Shown here: positions 24,667-36,100 of the stretch, in pieces
Layout: the number at the start of each line of letters is the position of its first letter
Position numbering within the stretch: position 1 is the first letter of the stretch
From: Penicillium oxalicum
Taxonomy: Eukaryota; Ascomycota; Eurotiomycetes; Eurotiales; Aspergillaceae
Assembly (NCBI RefSeq): GCF_001723175.1
Contig: NC_064655.1
Coordinates: 1,984,001-2,048,000 of the forward strand
Direction: 5' to 3'
Length of the DNA: 64,000 nucleotides
The notes under the pieces: model-generated
Told to the model about the DNA's origin: nothing
Database searches by the model: none
Seen by the model: the letters and a program-made list of their open reading frames with translations, nothing else
Translations under genes and position numbers: made by a program

Positions 24667-25365
24667 CTAATTCTTCAAAGCATAATCCGCATCGACCCAA
24701 CAATCTTGCCCAAGACTAACCATCACTCTCCACGTATCACCAATCAACTGCCTGGCATTTTCATCGAGAGAGTCGTCAATCTTCAATCCTTTCATCAATA
24801 TCTCAATTTCTCGGAGTTTCCGTCTCACAAGGACGCATTGCTCCAAGATGCGATGGATATGGCCTCGTGAGGATACGGCTCGGGTCTTATTTGCGTATTC
24901 TCTCATGTAAGAGCTTAGTTCGAGCGAAAATGTTCTGCATTGGGTCTGCCGGTTGTGATTTGAGATAGATGTCGGGTCGGTTGCATCGCCTTGTTCCCAG
25001 GATTTCAAAATCTCCGTGGTTGTGACTAGAAAATGATTGAAACTTGGCTTGGAAAGAACCAGTGATTGGTCTTGAACAGCCGGTGGAGGTATAGACCGGA
25101 AGTGTTGCCGAGGCAGATCTTTTCGGATAGACGCGTGTGTAGATGTCGGAGCAGCAGGAGTCTGCGAAGAGCTTGTTGACTGAAGTGTATCGTCATCTAG
25201 CTGTTCGTCATGGCGCAACTCTCTAGTCTGAGACTCAAGGTTCGTTTCTGGCTGAGGAGGCGCAGTGGCCCTGAGCACGTCGACGAAGTAGTCTCTATCT
25301 GACGGGGACAATGCTTGGAAAGATGGCGGCTTCTTCTTCTTCCATCGTGGGATCAGACTTGGCAT
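24667..25365 (-). CDS. uncharacterised 232-residue protein
   Basis: A single ATG-initiated frame of 232 residues without a recognisable domain. It begins with a basic patch (PRWKKKKPPSFQ), followed by a Pro/Thr/Ser-rich disordered segment. The C-terminal 130 residues look helical (FLVTTTEILKSWEQG, ILEQCVLVRRKLREIEILMK, LIGDTWRVMVSLGQDCWVD). There is no signal peptide or membrane segment. Intact length and coding-like composition support a real gene, probably lineage-restricted; function unknown. Confidence 0.6.
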   Translation of the reverse strand: MPSLIPRWKKKKPPSFQALSPSDRDYFVDVLRATAPPQPETNLESQTRELRHDEQLDDDTLQSTSSSQTPAAPTSTHASIRKDLPRQHFRSIPPPAVQDQSLVLSKPSFNHFLVTTTEILKSWEQGDATDPTSISNHNRQTQCRTFSLELSSYMREYANKTRAVSSRGHIHRILEQCVLVRRKLREIEILMKGLKIDDSLDENARQLIGDTWRVMVSLGQDCWVDADYALKN

Positions 25366-26531
25366 GTTAGCTGCTGGATATTGCTTGGATATCTATGTGC
25401 AGATCTGGATGTGGTGAGTGATAGACCTAGAAGCGGGCACGGGGGTCGCCGGTGAGTCTTTAAATGCGCTACATTGCATCCAAGAGTCGAAAAGATGAGC
25501 AAATTTCCACCGTGACAAACGCATTGACATTTCATGTCTCGGTCGACGGATTGAAAGCATCAAGGCACATACACAAGGATTTTGGGTGGGCCTTGTTGAT
25601 CTCTTAAAACCGCGAGCTGCACCACCACCGGCGAAGAGATTCCTTTCTAGTTCTTTCAAGAGCCAAGGACGTGCATGAATGCAGATAGATAAACGTTGAA
25701 CGCGTCTGGGTCTAGCAGAAAGAGGGGCGTTCGAGTTCTCTTTGTCATGATTGAATAGAGAGAGGCCAGGGTTCCTGGAGCTCCTCTTTGTTCATAAAGG
25801 GCGGCCTTTTGGCCAGGGTTGGCCTCTGACTGGCCACAAATCACAGCGTCAAGGATCCAGATGGAATTTGAGATCAAGTATATGCACAATAGTATTTTTG
25901 GTGTGAGAATATCGTACAGGAATAAATCCGACCTTATCTCGAAGTCTGCCCGTTCGAGTCTAACAATGCATGGATTTTATATTTGCGAGTGCGTCACATA
26001 ACAGGTGGTATGCCACTCAAGGTGAGGAAAGCCAAAGTAGAGAAAAGGGTATATGAAAAGTTTTGGCTGGAAAGATTACACATGAGGTCGTAAATGAAGA
26101 TAGATTAGTTCCGGAGGCTATGCATAGCCTCTAAACTGGTCCCAGCGACCCAACTGACACCCCTCACGGGCAACAGGTTGAGTCAAGTGCAGCGCGATGA
26201 GAGGCTGCATGACTGAGGCGACTTGTTCGAGAATCCGATCTGAGCCTAGTGGCACGAGAGACAACATCAAAGCTGGCACCGTAGCTGATCAGATGGTGCG
26301 ACGTGGCATCGATGGGTGCTTGAGCATGCCTTGACTGGCGGGCTCCTTCACGCGACGAAGCCATGGACACTGATGTGGCTGACTCGTAACTCATGCCGTC
26401 TCGGTCTCTGTTTCTGAGAACGGGGGACAAGAAAATTCCCCGTCGCGACTTCTTCTAAGAGGCACGTACGCCACTGGCGCGACCGGTGACCGAAACTGGC
26501 GAAGAGCGACCTGCTCGCGAGGTCACAATAA
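25366..26531. other. intergenic, orphan gene to Zn2Cys6 gene
   Basis: Upstream region of the orphan gene and 3' UTR of the regulator. Several short minus-strand frames (for example 26164-26430) exist, but none has family features. Confidence 0.5.
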
Positions 26532-28803
26532 TTAGGTGTAGCTGTGGTGACTGCTCGAAGGGCTTTGCTCGTCATCTTCGTCATCCACGCTGAGCTTCCA
26601 GAAAAGTGATTTCATATCTCGAACGTTCTCGCGGAAACCATCCAGAGGCTCATTCTTTTTCTCTTCAGACAGAGTCCGCACGGCACGGATGATGTCCGAG
26701 AAGCCCTCATTGTTGGGGAGCCACCAGTGATTGACTTCGGGAACTTGCCAGATAGCAGCAAGAACGGCGCGAAACTTAGGTGCAATGATGTACCTGCAGA
26801 CCGCACGTTAATCAGGATTTGCTCGTCGAACTGCGGGGACGAGGATCAGACGCCACAAAGAAGATCGGTAGACTCACCCATTCTGCTCCATCAAGGCCAT
26901 CTTTCGCCTTGCCCACATTTGGTGTTTCTCATCACTGGGCAGGAACATGCTCGAAATGCCAATACTGTTCTTGAAGTTCATAAAGTAGCCATTCCCTCTC
27001 TGAGGATATCGCGATATGGTTTCAATCAGTTGACATTGTTGCAGAGCCAATGACTGCAGGTCCGGAAGCAGAGGTAGTTTCAGCGACAGCATTGACTGGT
27101 ATTTGAACATCAACTCCGTTGAGAGAAGATCGATCTTGAAGAAATTTGCTTCCCACATGGACCCGTGCCAGATGTAGCCCGGGACATATGGGTCCACCAC
27201 ATCTTCGTCAGTCAAAGGTTGCGGGTCGGGATACGAGTGAACTTTTTCTTCGCAGACCTCGTATTGGCGAAGAATCGCCTTGGCTCGCTCCATTGTGAGG
27301 CCGAGTTGTTCGTTCTGTGCGACAAAGTCATCCACTGGGATGAGCCCCCGGGAAAGCTTGGCGTAAAGAGAAGCCATATCCAACCCGAAGCGCCGATTGA
27401 TGGAGGCAATGTAGGCGAGCTGCTTGCCTGGATCATCAGGATAAAGGGCGGCTTGCTCGGCATCATACTGCTCCTTTGAGATGTACCAGTCGCGGCTCAG
27501 GATCGTCTCTGTGCCAGCGAGAATACCAGCCACGACGTCAAACCGCGCGTACCACAAAAAGATGTTGGTGTGGAGTTCGATAATATTGGAGGATTCCGGG
27601 GTGAGTAGTTCTCGCATCAATGCATGCGCAGCTTGATGGTGGTCCACCAAGTTGGCCCAATCTCCGATATATTCCTGTCGGGGCCAAAGAAAGAGAATAT
27701 GTGGCGTCAGCCACGGATCAAGAAACGGCTCTGTCTTGGGGCGCGATGATTCATACCTCGAATGTCGTCAGGACAAGCACTGTGCACAGCGTTGCCTCCG
27801 TGTGCTCCTCTCCAGCCTCCAAAGATTTTCGCAACAGGACGAGCGCCTTGTTATAATACTTCAAGAATGTGTAAAGTTTGCCTCCACTCTGCACGGTGTG
27901 ATGGTAGGCCGCGAACCCCACTAGCGCATAGAGTAAAGGATCATAACCCAAAGCAAGCTCTAAAATGCTGTGATGGATGAAATGATCGCTGCTTTGCCGC
28001 AGAAAAAAATGGTCGTATGAGAGGTTCTGCTGGTGAAAGTCCAAGTAGAAGCGCACATCCTCCGACAGGCGACAATTATTGATCAAGTCTTGGATCGAAT
28101 GGCTGACACTTCCCGACCGGACACTCATCGACTCGTACCGCGAAGACTCTGTGGAAGGAGAGCTGGCGGGTTCCATCTGCGACAACCCTGCCTCCGAAAG
28201 CTGCTTCGTGCTCCTTTTTTGCAAGGAGTGACCACTCTGCGTGCGACGGAGCTGCTGCCGCGAATGACCAGCACCGCCGCCACTCTTGGGAGAAGCTTCC
28301 GAGCCCATGTCCGCGCCCTCCGGTTCTTCCTCATCGATGATCGGCTCGAGCGGGCTCACTTCTTCCGTATCGTGTTTGCTAGAGGATTCGCTGCCCTGCG
28401 AGGGGGGGCGGGTCCCGCGCGCCTTGGTCGATGACCGAGAGCCCTTGGTCGAGGGTGCAGTGGGCGACGGGTAGACGCAATCGCGACTGCCCTTGCGACA
28501 GCGTTCACAGGTTGGTCGTGCCTCGTCGCATTTGATCCGACGCGCGCGACACGTGAAGCAGCCGCTCCGGGTGCGCTTATGTTTCTTTTGATCGCCGGTG
28601 GGCTGGAGGAGTGCCGACTGCTTTCGTGGATATGAAGGGGCAGCAAGCCCCGTGGGCGGCGCCGGAGCGGACGGGTCATGCCAGAATGCGACGCTCTCCG
28701 GATATTGACCGAAGAGGCTGTAGGCCGACATTCCATTATCCTGGTGCATTGAGTCAAGAAAGCCAGCTAAGGCTGTCTGAGGCTGTTGGTATGATTGTGT
28801 CAT
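26532..28803 (-). CDS. Zn(II)2Cys6 transcription factor
   Basis: A 701-residue fungal-specific regulator from three exons (transcript order): 28803-27757, 27674-26878 and 26793-26532, with introns of 82 and 84 nt (GTATGA/ACAG and GTGAGT/GCAG). The binuclear cluster is GCFTCRARRIKCDEARPTCE with RCRKGSRDC, giving C82, C85, C92, C99, C102 and C109 in the usual C-x2-C-x6-C-x6-C-x2-C-x6-C spacing, preceded by a basic KKHKRTRS. A Ser/Pro-rich linker leads to a helical middle region like the Fungal_trans_2 type (ILELALGYDPLLYALVGFAA, TVLVLTTFEEYIGDWANLV). The C-terminus is acidic (SVDDEDDEQS). An in-frame extension upstream of 28803 has no ATG, so 28803 is chosen. Target genes are unknown. Confidence 0.9.
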
Positions 28804-29512
28804 AACGAGCGGCGTCTGTATGTACCTGTATATTATGTGCGTGTATTGATGTAGGTGTGATTGAGTCCAATTGGATTGTCGACAAATCAATTCAATTTCT
28901 CAGACGGTCAGGATGGGTGACCAATCTTGATCATGAATTGTGGGCGGACTTCGAGTATGGGGAAAGGGAAATAACTCCGCGGGGATGGGTGACGGAGTGA
29001 CTCTGTACCTCCCCTCGCTCTCTACCCCGGACAAATGCCGGGAGTTGATTCACGAGGTATAAGATGTCTGTGAGATGACTTGTGAGTTGCCCATGGATCC
29101 CAGCGTACGCTCCTCGGGAGAATCTTGAAGCTGAAGATGGACAGAGAGAGAGAAAAAGAGTGTAAGAGAGAGACAGGAAGGAATGGTTTGGAGATGAAGT
29201 GGGAGGAGAGCTGGAAAAGGAAGAACGTACGAAGTCCCGCCTCGATCAAGTAGCAGGAAGGTCAAGCAGTTCCACTGGCCGTTCCAGTCCCACAGGTCCA
29301 GCTATTGCAGTGTAGAATAAAGGGTAGGGAGTGGGGGTTGGAGACTGGTGGACGAACTGGGATTGATGGATTGACGGATTGATGGCTCGATGGCGGATTG
29401 GGAAGGTGATTGGAGGGAGATGGAAGGAATGATGGGATGGCAAATGATTTTAGATTGGAATTGGGATTTTGGGGATTCCGGTATGAGCGGGCGATCTCCA
29501 GTTGTCGGCAGT

Positions 29513-29560
29513 GATCACTGGACCACTGGATCACTGGATCACTGATCAGTGATCGGTCCG
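29513..29560. repeat. GATCACTG direct repeats ending in an 18-bp palindrome
   Basis: Direct copies of a TGGATCAC/TGATCAC-type word run into a perfect 18-bp palindrome (29537-29554, GATCACTGATCAGTGATC). Imperfect outer arms GGACC (29519-29523) and GGTCC (29555-29559) extend the symmetry. It lies about 735 nt upstream of the regulator's start codon. Confidence 0.85.
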
Positions 29561-31365
29561 GACTCTTAGCACTGAGGCCGGAGCACGGAGCACTTGAGAA
29601 GAAATTAGGAGCGATGAATTAGGGATTGGTGGCCCAGGCAACATGGAATAGCTCTCTCTCTCTCTCTTTTAATTTACTTCTCTGCTACTTTTTCTCTAAT
29701 TCCCTCTTTATTCGGGAGAGAATCAGGAGTAACCGGCTGAGAATCACAAATGGCACAGAGGAAATCATGGAGGAAGTTGATAGTAGACTGCAATTTCATT
29801 TTTCTCTCCATTCCCATGATTATTGATTTATTATCGATTATTCTCTCTTTTTTTTTGCTCATGAGTTACAGTATGATTGGGGGTTTTTTTGTTTTTGTTT
29901 TATTTTTCCCTTTCCCAATTTCCCAATTTTCCATTTTTACTTTTCCTTTGATCCATTTTTCTTTGCTTTTTAATCCCATTCTGGTCCGAATGAACGTCGA
30001 TCGCATTTTGGACGGGGTCAATTTGCAGCTCAATCAGGACCACGCTAGACCAAAGAGGGTCTGGCTTGGATGATAATTTAAACACCCCTCAAATTACCTC
30101 TGGATGAAAAGCCAGAATAACCTGGACCATTTGCCTGACAGGAGTAAGTTTGGGACCAAGGGTGATAAGTGGGCGAGGATACCTCTCGATGAGCATAGTA
30201 TCGCACACACACAGCGCCTTCATTGACACATCTTTTACACCGGACGCCAAGTGCTCTTGAAATGGCACAATGTGAGCTCCCGACGAATATACTTTGAGAC
30301 ATCCATCGAGTTCGTGGGCCGTAATTTTACCCTCCGTATCAGTGTACATAGGGAACTACATCCCACGTCCGGAAAACAACTCTTGAGCTTTGTGACCCAG
30401 GCAGTGTATAGTCGTGCATCAACCAGTTGTATCCACTGTCCCTTACCCACTGATCCAGTCTTTCCAGGTAGAGTAGCGCTCGCCGTGACCGAGGTGCAGG
30501 AGGTATAGTTCGACTCCACCTGCAATGACAGACGACCCCCCTGATTTGAACTTAGATTTGGCTGGGGAGAGGAGCACGCAGAGCTGTCCTACAGCCAGTT
30601 CAGCTCATCAGGGATGATCAAACGGGATCGGATCACAAGTTGTCTGCGCAAGGAAGAGAGTAGAGCACGCAAAGAAAGGCCTCACGCCAGCAGTGGGGTA
30701 TTATACGCCGATACGGTGGTTATGGTATGGCATCCACAAGCCATGTCGAGTGATTCGCCTGCATTGGTATTGGGGACTCGGGAGTGTACAGCTCCAGTAG
30801 GGTGTCATTGGGTACCCTGTACAGGTGAACTCCTCGGTGGGGAGAGACTTCATCGTGGGACGTGCACACACCCTTGTAGTCCCCCCTCCCCGGTCCTCAC
30901 ATGTCCCAACGACAGGACCTGTCATAACCTTTGACTTTACTGGTAGTTTTGGTCAATTCTCCAGCCCAGTCCAGGTTTTCTTGTCCCCGCCTTGATGTCT
31001 GGTGTAAACCCTCTCATGTCCGGATCTCCCGCCCTCGGCTTTCCAGATTTGTAGTCGAAGCGCATCCTAGGTCGCGAGGACTGCGAAACACATCTGAGCC
31101 GGGGAGAAACCAAAGGGCTCAGCACGTACAGAGTACAGCCATCCACTCATAATGCGACTCTAATAAGCCCGCGCAGGCTGGACACTCGAGAGCTAAAATA
31201 GCACGTTTTCCGGACCAAGGTTCTGGAGTCCGCCACAGCGGAGTTCGGCGACAGCGGGACAATCACCGTGTCTGTGACCCCGGGGCCTGACTGAGCGGAT
31301 ACCGAGTGGCCTATTTTGGTAGGTACATACATGGCACATCCTGTACAACTGTACATAGTCATACA

Positions 31366-31383
31366 GGGGGGGGGGGGGGGGGG
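31366..31383 (+). repeat. G18 homopolymer
   Basis: Eighteen consecutive G on the plus strand, about 520 nt downstream of the methyltransferase stop. Confidence 0.95.
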
Positions 31384-31905
31384 AGTCAGTCATAGTACCG
31401 CTGAGTGCAATGGTACATCTGCCCTGGATAGGAGAAGGATACGACGATCATGGTCGTACTCCCGTGAGCTAGACATGTCCGTCGGCATATACGACACGTA
31501 GTGTATCGCCTCCGATGATGACAGTTGGTCATGATGATGCCGACGAAAGACCTGTCAACGGGCAGAGTCTTAACCTCATTCTGCCGGGAGTCAGGTCGAG
31601 GCCGCACCTGCAGCAAGGAGATCACCCGGTCATTCGCGGCAAAAAGAATTCGCCCTCTATCGGACCGTCATTGAGAAGAGAGGGGTCGCATCAATACCCA
31701 TCGTACTTCTGACTGAATTTAATACGCATCCTGGGAGCTCCGACTGCTTTGAGTGCCTGTCATTCAAGGTGATCCAGATAGAAGTATGCATATACAATTG
31801 TACATACATTCAACCTTGTACTGTACAATACGTTGTACGTGACCGTCAATTCCTCGGCCGTGTCGATCAGGAATCCGTTCTATTAGCCGTCTCGTTTGAT
31901 CGCCA

Positions 31906-33108
31906 TCATGGTCTCCGCCTTGCATCTCCATCCATCTCTCCCTCTGCAGCAGACGTCTTCCTCTGTAGAACCGCAACGACGCACCATCGCTGGCGATTCT
32001 CCGGGCTCTCGCCCTCCCGCTCAGAAACCCACTCCCGGCGAATCTCTCCTCCGTGCTCGTCCCTCGAGACCAGATCCTTCTCAAAGATCCGCTCAATCTC
32101 AAACCCATTCGCCAAGGCAGTCTCAAAGAAACCTGCCACAATAGCTCGGCCGGTGTGGAACCCCGCCACGCACCAGACTTTACCTCCCAGAGCCAAGAAC
32201 CAGTCCATCGTCCGGACGAGATTCTCATGCTGCGCACGCATCCAATAGCAGTCTGCAGCGACGATCCGAGTGAATTTCCCCTTGTACGATTCCGAGAAGG
32301 TGTCGGCCATGTTACCCCATTCGTGCGGCTGAATTAACACGGTTGTCTGCGGCGGGGGGGTTCGCTGTAGCACATTCCGGTTCACATTGAAGTCGATCGC
32401 GCCGGTGAACGCGGGCGAAGCAGGATGATCCGTCACAGCGACGAGCGAGGCGTTCGCAAGGGCACAGACGAGGGAAGGTAGCGCGGCGCCTATATCGGAG
32501 AATCACCTTCAGTCAGCGAGGATTCCGAGTAGACAGTGATGACCAATCCAAAAAGAAAACCACGGTCGAGTAAGCAAGTCAGCTAGGGAGGGCCACTTAC
32601 CGGCACCGAGTTCCATCACCGTCTCTCCCTTCACAGACCACATCTCCCGAGCCTCAGTTTTTATCGCCCCTTCGTCAGCAGTCATTGGACGATCTGCAGT
32701 CTCAACCCCATCTGCCACGACCATGCCTGCGCTCCACAGAAAATGCGCAAACAGCTGTCTCCCCTCTTCGGTCTGATTGCGCCCAGACTTCTCCTCATTC
32801 CCCCTGAGTCCGGCCGCAACCTCCTCCGACCTCTTCTCCGACTGACCGGGATAAGACGGGATCATGATCTCCAGCTCGCCATATCGCGGGGACGAGTAGA
32901 GGAGATATTGGCCGGGATCTCCGTGAAATGAAGGCGCGTCATCGGGGAAAAGATGCGGCAGAAAGGTGCTAAATAGATCTTCGGTCGACTCTTCTACATC
33001 CGAGTTATTCAGCTCATCGTCTTGGAAGTTGGGTGCTGGGACCGCCGCTGTAGTGACCGGCCTTGTGACATTGCGGCGGGGAGCTGGCCGCAAGCGCGAA
33101 TGTAGCAT
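31906..33108 (-). CDS. Nnt1/Efm7-like SAM methyltransferase
   Basis: A 363-residue protein from two exons, 33108-32601 and 32489-31906, joined in phase 1 over a 111-nt intron (GTAAGT/ATAG). The N-terminal part has the family segment FAHFLWSAGMVVADGVE. The splice rebuilds SAM motif I as ETVMELGAGAALPSLVCAL, followed by VAVTDHPASPAF and IQPHEWGNMAD, then IVAADCYWMRAQHENLV. This is the layout of methyltransferase family 16, annotated in fungi as nicotinamide N-methyltransferase Nnt1 or as Efm7, which methylates the N-terminus and Lys of eEF1A. I cannot separate these two by eye. A Gly-poor insert of about 40 residues before the conserved core (QSEKRSEEVAAG...) is longer than in yeast. The earlier in-frame TTG is not used; ATG 33108 is the start. 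Confidence 0.85.
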
Positions 33109-36100
33109 GATCAAATTTGCCCCGCGTTCCCCTCACGAAGTAGTGATTTTGGCTGGTTCGATGAGCGTATAGTACTCTGGTTGCTTGAAATGTCTGGGCT
33201 TTCGAGCAGACACCTATGGGCCGCTGCAGCTACCACAATACAGATTGAAATTGGTATCTGATACGGAATCGAAGGCGTGGAATTGGCTCGACTAGCAAAA
33301 AAAAAAATAAACACGGCGTCAGAGATGTGGGGTCGGTGATGGCATCAAGGTAACTACGATCCAAAAAGGAAGTTTGTCTTGTTTGGGGGGGTTGAGGCGC
33401 ACGACACGGCCCTCGTACATTACAGTACTCGTTCCGCTTTCGTTCCCTTCGGAAAAATTGTTCAGAATACGAACATCGCACTATGCTCTAGCGGGAGTGC
33501 CCATTCCGGTACATACAGTATAAGTCATAATTATAATACATGTCTTATGTACTTAATAGACAGCGTACACGCCGATCAAATATACGGGAGTCACTAATCA
33601 ATGGACTCTGAATACTATGGTTGCAAACATACATGTACACTACAATGGAGAATGGATAGTAGAGCAATTAGTTGCTACATACATCTACCCAGCACAGTCG
33701 ATATAGAATCAGATGATCTCCCAGACTCAGCCAGTTGATCCGAATCGTGCATACAGGCATTGATCTGCCCGTTATCACGTCTCGGAAATAGATAGAGCCC
33801 AGTGCAACCGGCAGATGTACATGTCGTACAGTTTGCATCTGTGTATTCGCATAGTGACCCTAAAGACTTGATGAGTCAATGGTTCTTCAGTAGGTAGTAC
33901 AGGTACTACTGGCTGACTAGCAAACAGGTACAGGGCCACTTGTGGATATGTTGGCATGGAGAGGGAACCGCGGGATTACTCCCTCACGAGTCTTCGTATT
34001 CAGGAATTACCAAGGTACTCACTGGGTCGGGAATAGATCTTTACTTCATTCTCACCTGATGAATACCATAGTAAATCCTTTGAGGCTTTATTTTTCAATC
34101 CAAAGGGCTGGTCAAGTCAGCTATCAGGTATGCAACCTAGGCGTCGCCTGTTTGACTGGCTTCGATGTGGAAGAATGGAACGAGCCCCTTTATCTCGATT
34201 GTGTAAAATATATGAGAAAATGGCGTCCATTTTCACCGAAAATTGTACATCCGTTGCTACGTGCTATCATCATTCAAATGGTGGTTTCAGTGATGTCCGT
34301 TCCATCTAAAGTATAATATGGATCTGCCAAAGTGGTAACGTAATCCGGAAACGAAGAACGAGGGTGTACCGCAGAGCTGACACCCGATGTCGGACAACCT
34401 GAAGCATTCAGTTCGTTGCCCCCGACCCATCTGGCGAGAAACTCGGTGCCTGTCCCCGAAATCAGAATTTTCATCAAAGGGAGGATTAAGTTCTTTAGAG
34501 ACACAGCCGTACGTAAAGACATCTAGAACCCATAGCCAGCCTCGTATGGATACCACTGTAGCCAGTCTGCCGGTAGTAGGTCCCTTTTACAATCATTATT
34601 GAAATATGAAGGATATCACTATGTACGGGCCTACCTATGGACTAGGCTTAAACGGCTTAATTAACCAAAGCCTACTGCACCTTAGTACCCACTCCTTCAT
34701 CATGATCGTCCACTCGCAGTGACAATATACGAGGAATGAGATGAGCTCTGATTCGTGCCCTGATCTAACAGGTCCAGTGGCCCGAAAAGGGGAGAGAGGC
34801 CAGAGACCATGCCAAGTACAGTACAATAAGTTCGATTTTCTATGATTTTAATTCAGGATTTGGAGATAAATAAATCAATCTTGGTATTCAACCGTGGCGG
34901 TTGTACTTCCGATGTTGTACCATGTAATGTGAGGAGTTAGGGCACGAGCCGGGTGAGCCGAAAGGAAGCCTTCCTGGCTGCTGGGACCAAAGACTTCAAA
35001 CGGGCGGTTGTACATAATGGATCCGCCTCCAGCTCTCCACGGTTGGGAGTGGAGCGGAATAAAGTAACGGATGAATATTCACGGAGATTTGGCTCGAAGT
35101 AAAAGCCAAGACTACATTGCAAACTTTGAAGCTGGGATGCTGTCATGCACGGGCGATGCCAATAAGGGTCTCGGCCAAGGGTGTCAGGATTGAATATCCC
35201 CATGAGATTGACGGGCACATACGAAATACGGATGAGGGGGGTCCTGTGCTATGTAATTTGCAAACCGAGTGATCTCTGGCTGATCTAACTGAAGAACACA
35301 ACCCCATTGGAGAGAGGCCTCCTTGTGATTCCACGAGAGTGCCCGCTACTCGGCTTGAAGGTACACAGAGCAGAGTGTAGACATACAGGATTGCAAGTCC
35401 AATACATGCGTAGCTGGAGTTGGACATGTGTACTCGCCATGTTTATGACCCTGGGTCATGGCATTTGATGCTACTCACCTGCGCCCGTATTTACTGGAAT
35501 GCCAAAAAGCCTCGTCGGCAAATTTACAGCATTTGGGAGTGGATGGTCCAACCACCGAGCGGGAATTGCCGAGAAGGTCCTTTTCATGACAGGGATCGGG
35601 TCTGACAAGTGGAGTCGTTCACAGCAGCGTCCCTACCTACAGGTACCTATGTACCATGCAGCCACATTTTGATCCCTGGAAGGATTCAGCCTGTCAGCAG
35701 TAATGGGTCAGTTGGTTAGGTACAATTACTGGTGCGTTAGGTTTGTTCCTTGGGCCGACCGTTACCTATGTATCTCACCGTACCAAGTCTCATGATTCAG
35801 GAGTTACGAGTCATGCAGCATGTTGATCTACCCAGAGACGCCAAGGTTGATTCATGATCAGCTTTGAAAATTTGGACGGATAGGATTGGCTCCTTTATTC
35901 CTCCATACACCTGCTTCGTCTGATTGTTATAGAGGGAAAATCAATGATGTCTCAAACGGCGTTTCCATCACTGTAAATGCGTCGAAAAGGGGGCGCCTTA
36001 TGGTGTAATTTCCTACTCGTAGGGAATGGAATATATGCACAGTATGTATTGTGTAGTATCTCATCCACAAAGGATACCAAAGTGGGGGGTTCAACGATCG

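Larger units (their letters stand above)
28804..31905. other. 3.1-kb intergenic region upstream of Zn2Cys6 gene
   Basis: Includes the promoter and leader of the minus-strand regulator, an unusual palindrome/repeat block at 29513-29560, an AT- and pyrimidine-rich segment at 29640-29970, and a G18 run at 31366-31383. No gene was recognised. The 3' flank of the methyltransferase ends the region. Confidence 0.55.

Noticed and set aside
26164..26430. Extra C-terminal exon of the Zn2Cys6 gene
   Set aside because: The third exon already ends in a natural acidic/Ser-rich tail with a stop at 26532, and no donor before the stop is needed.
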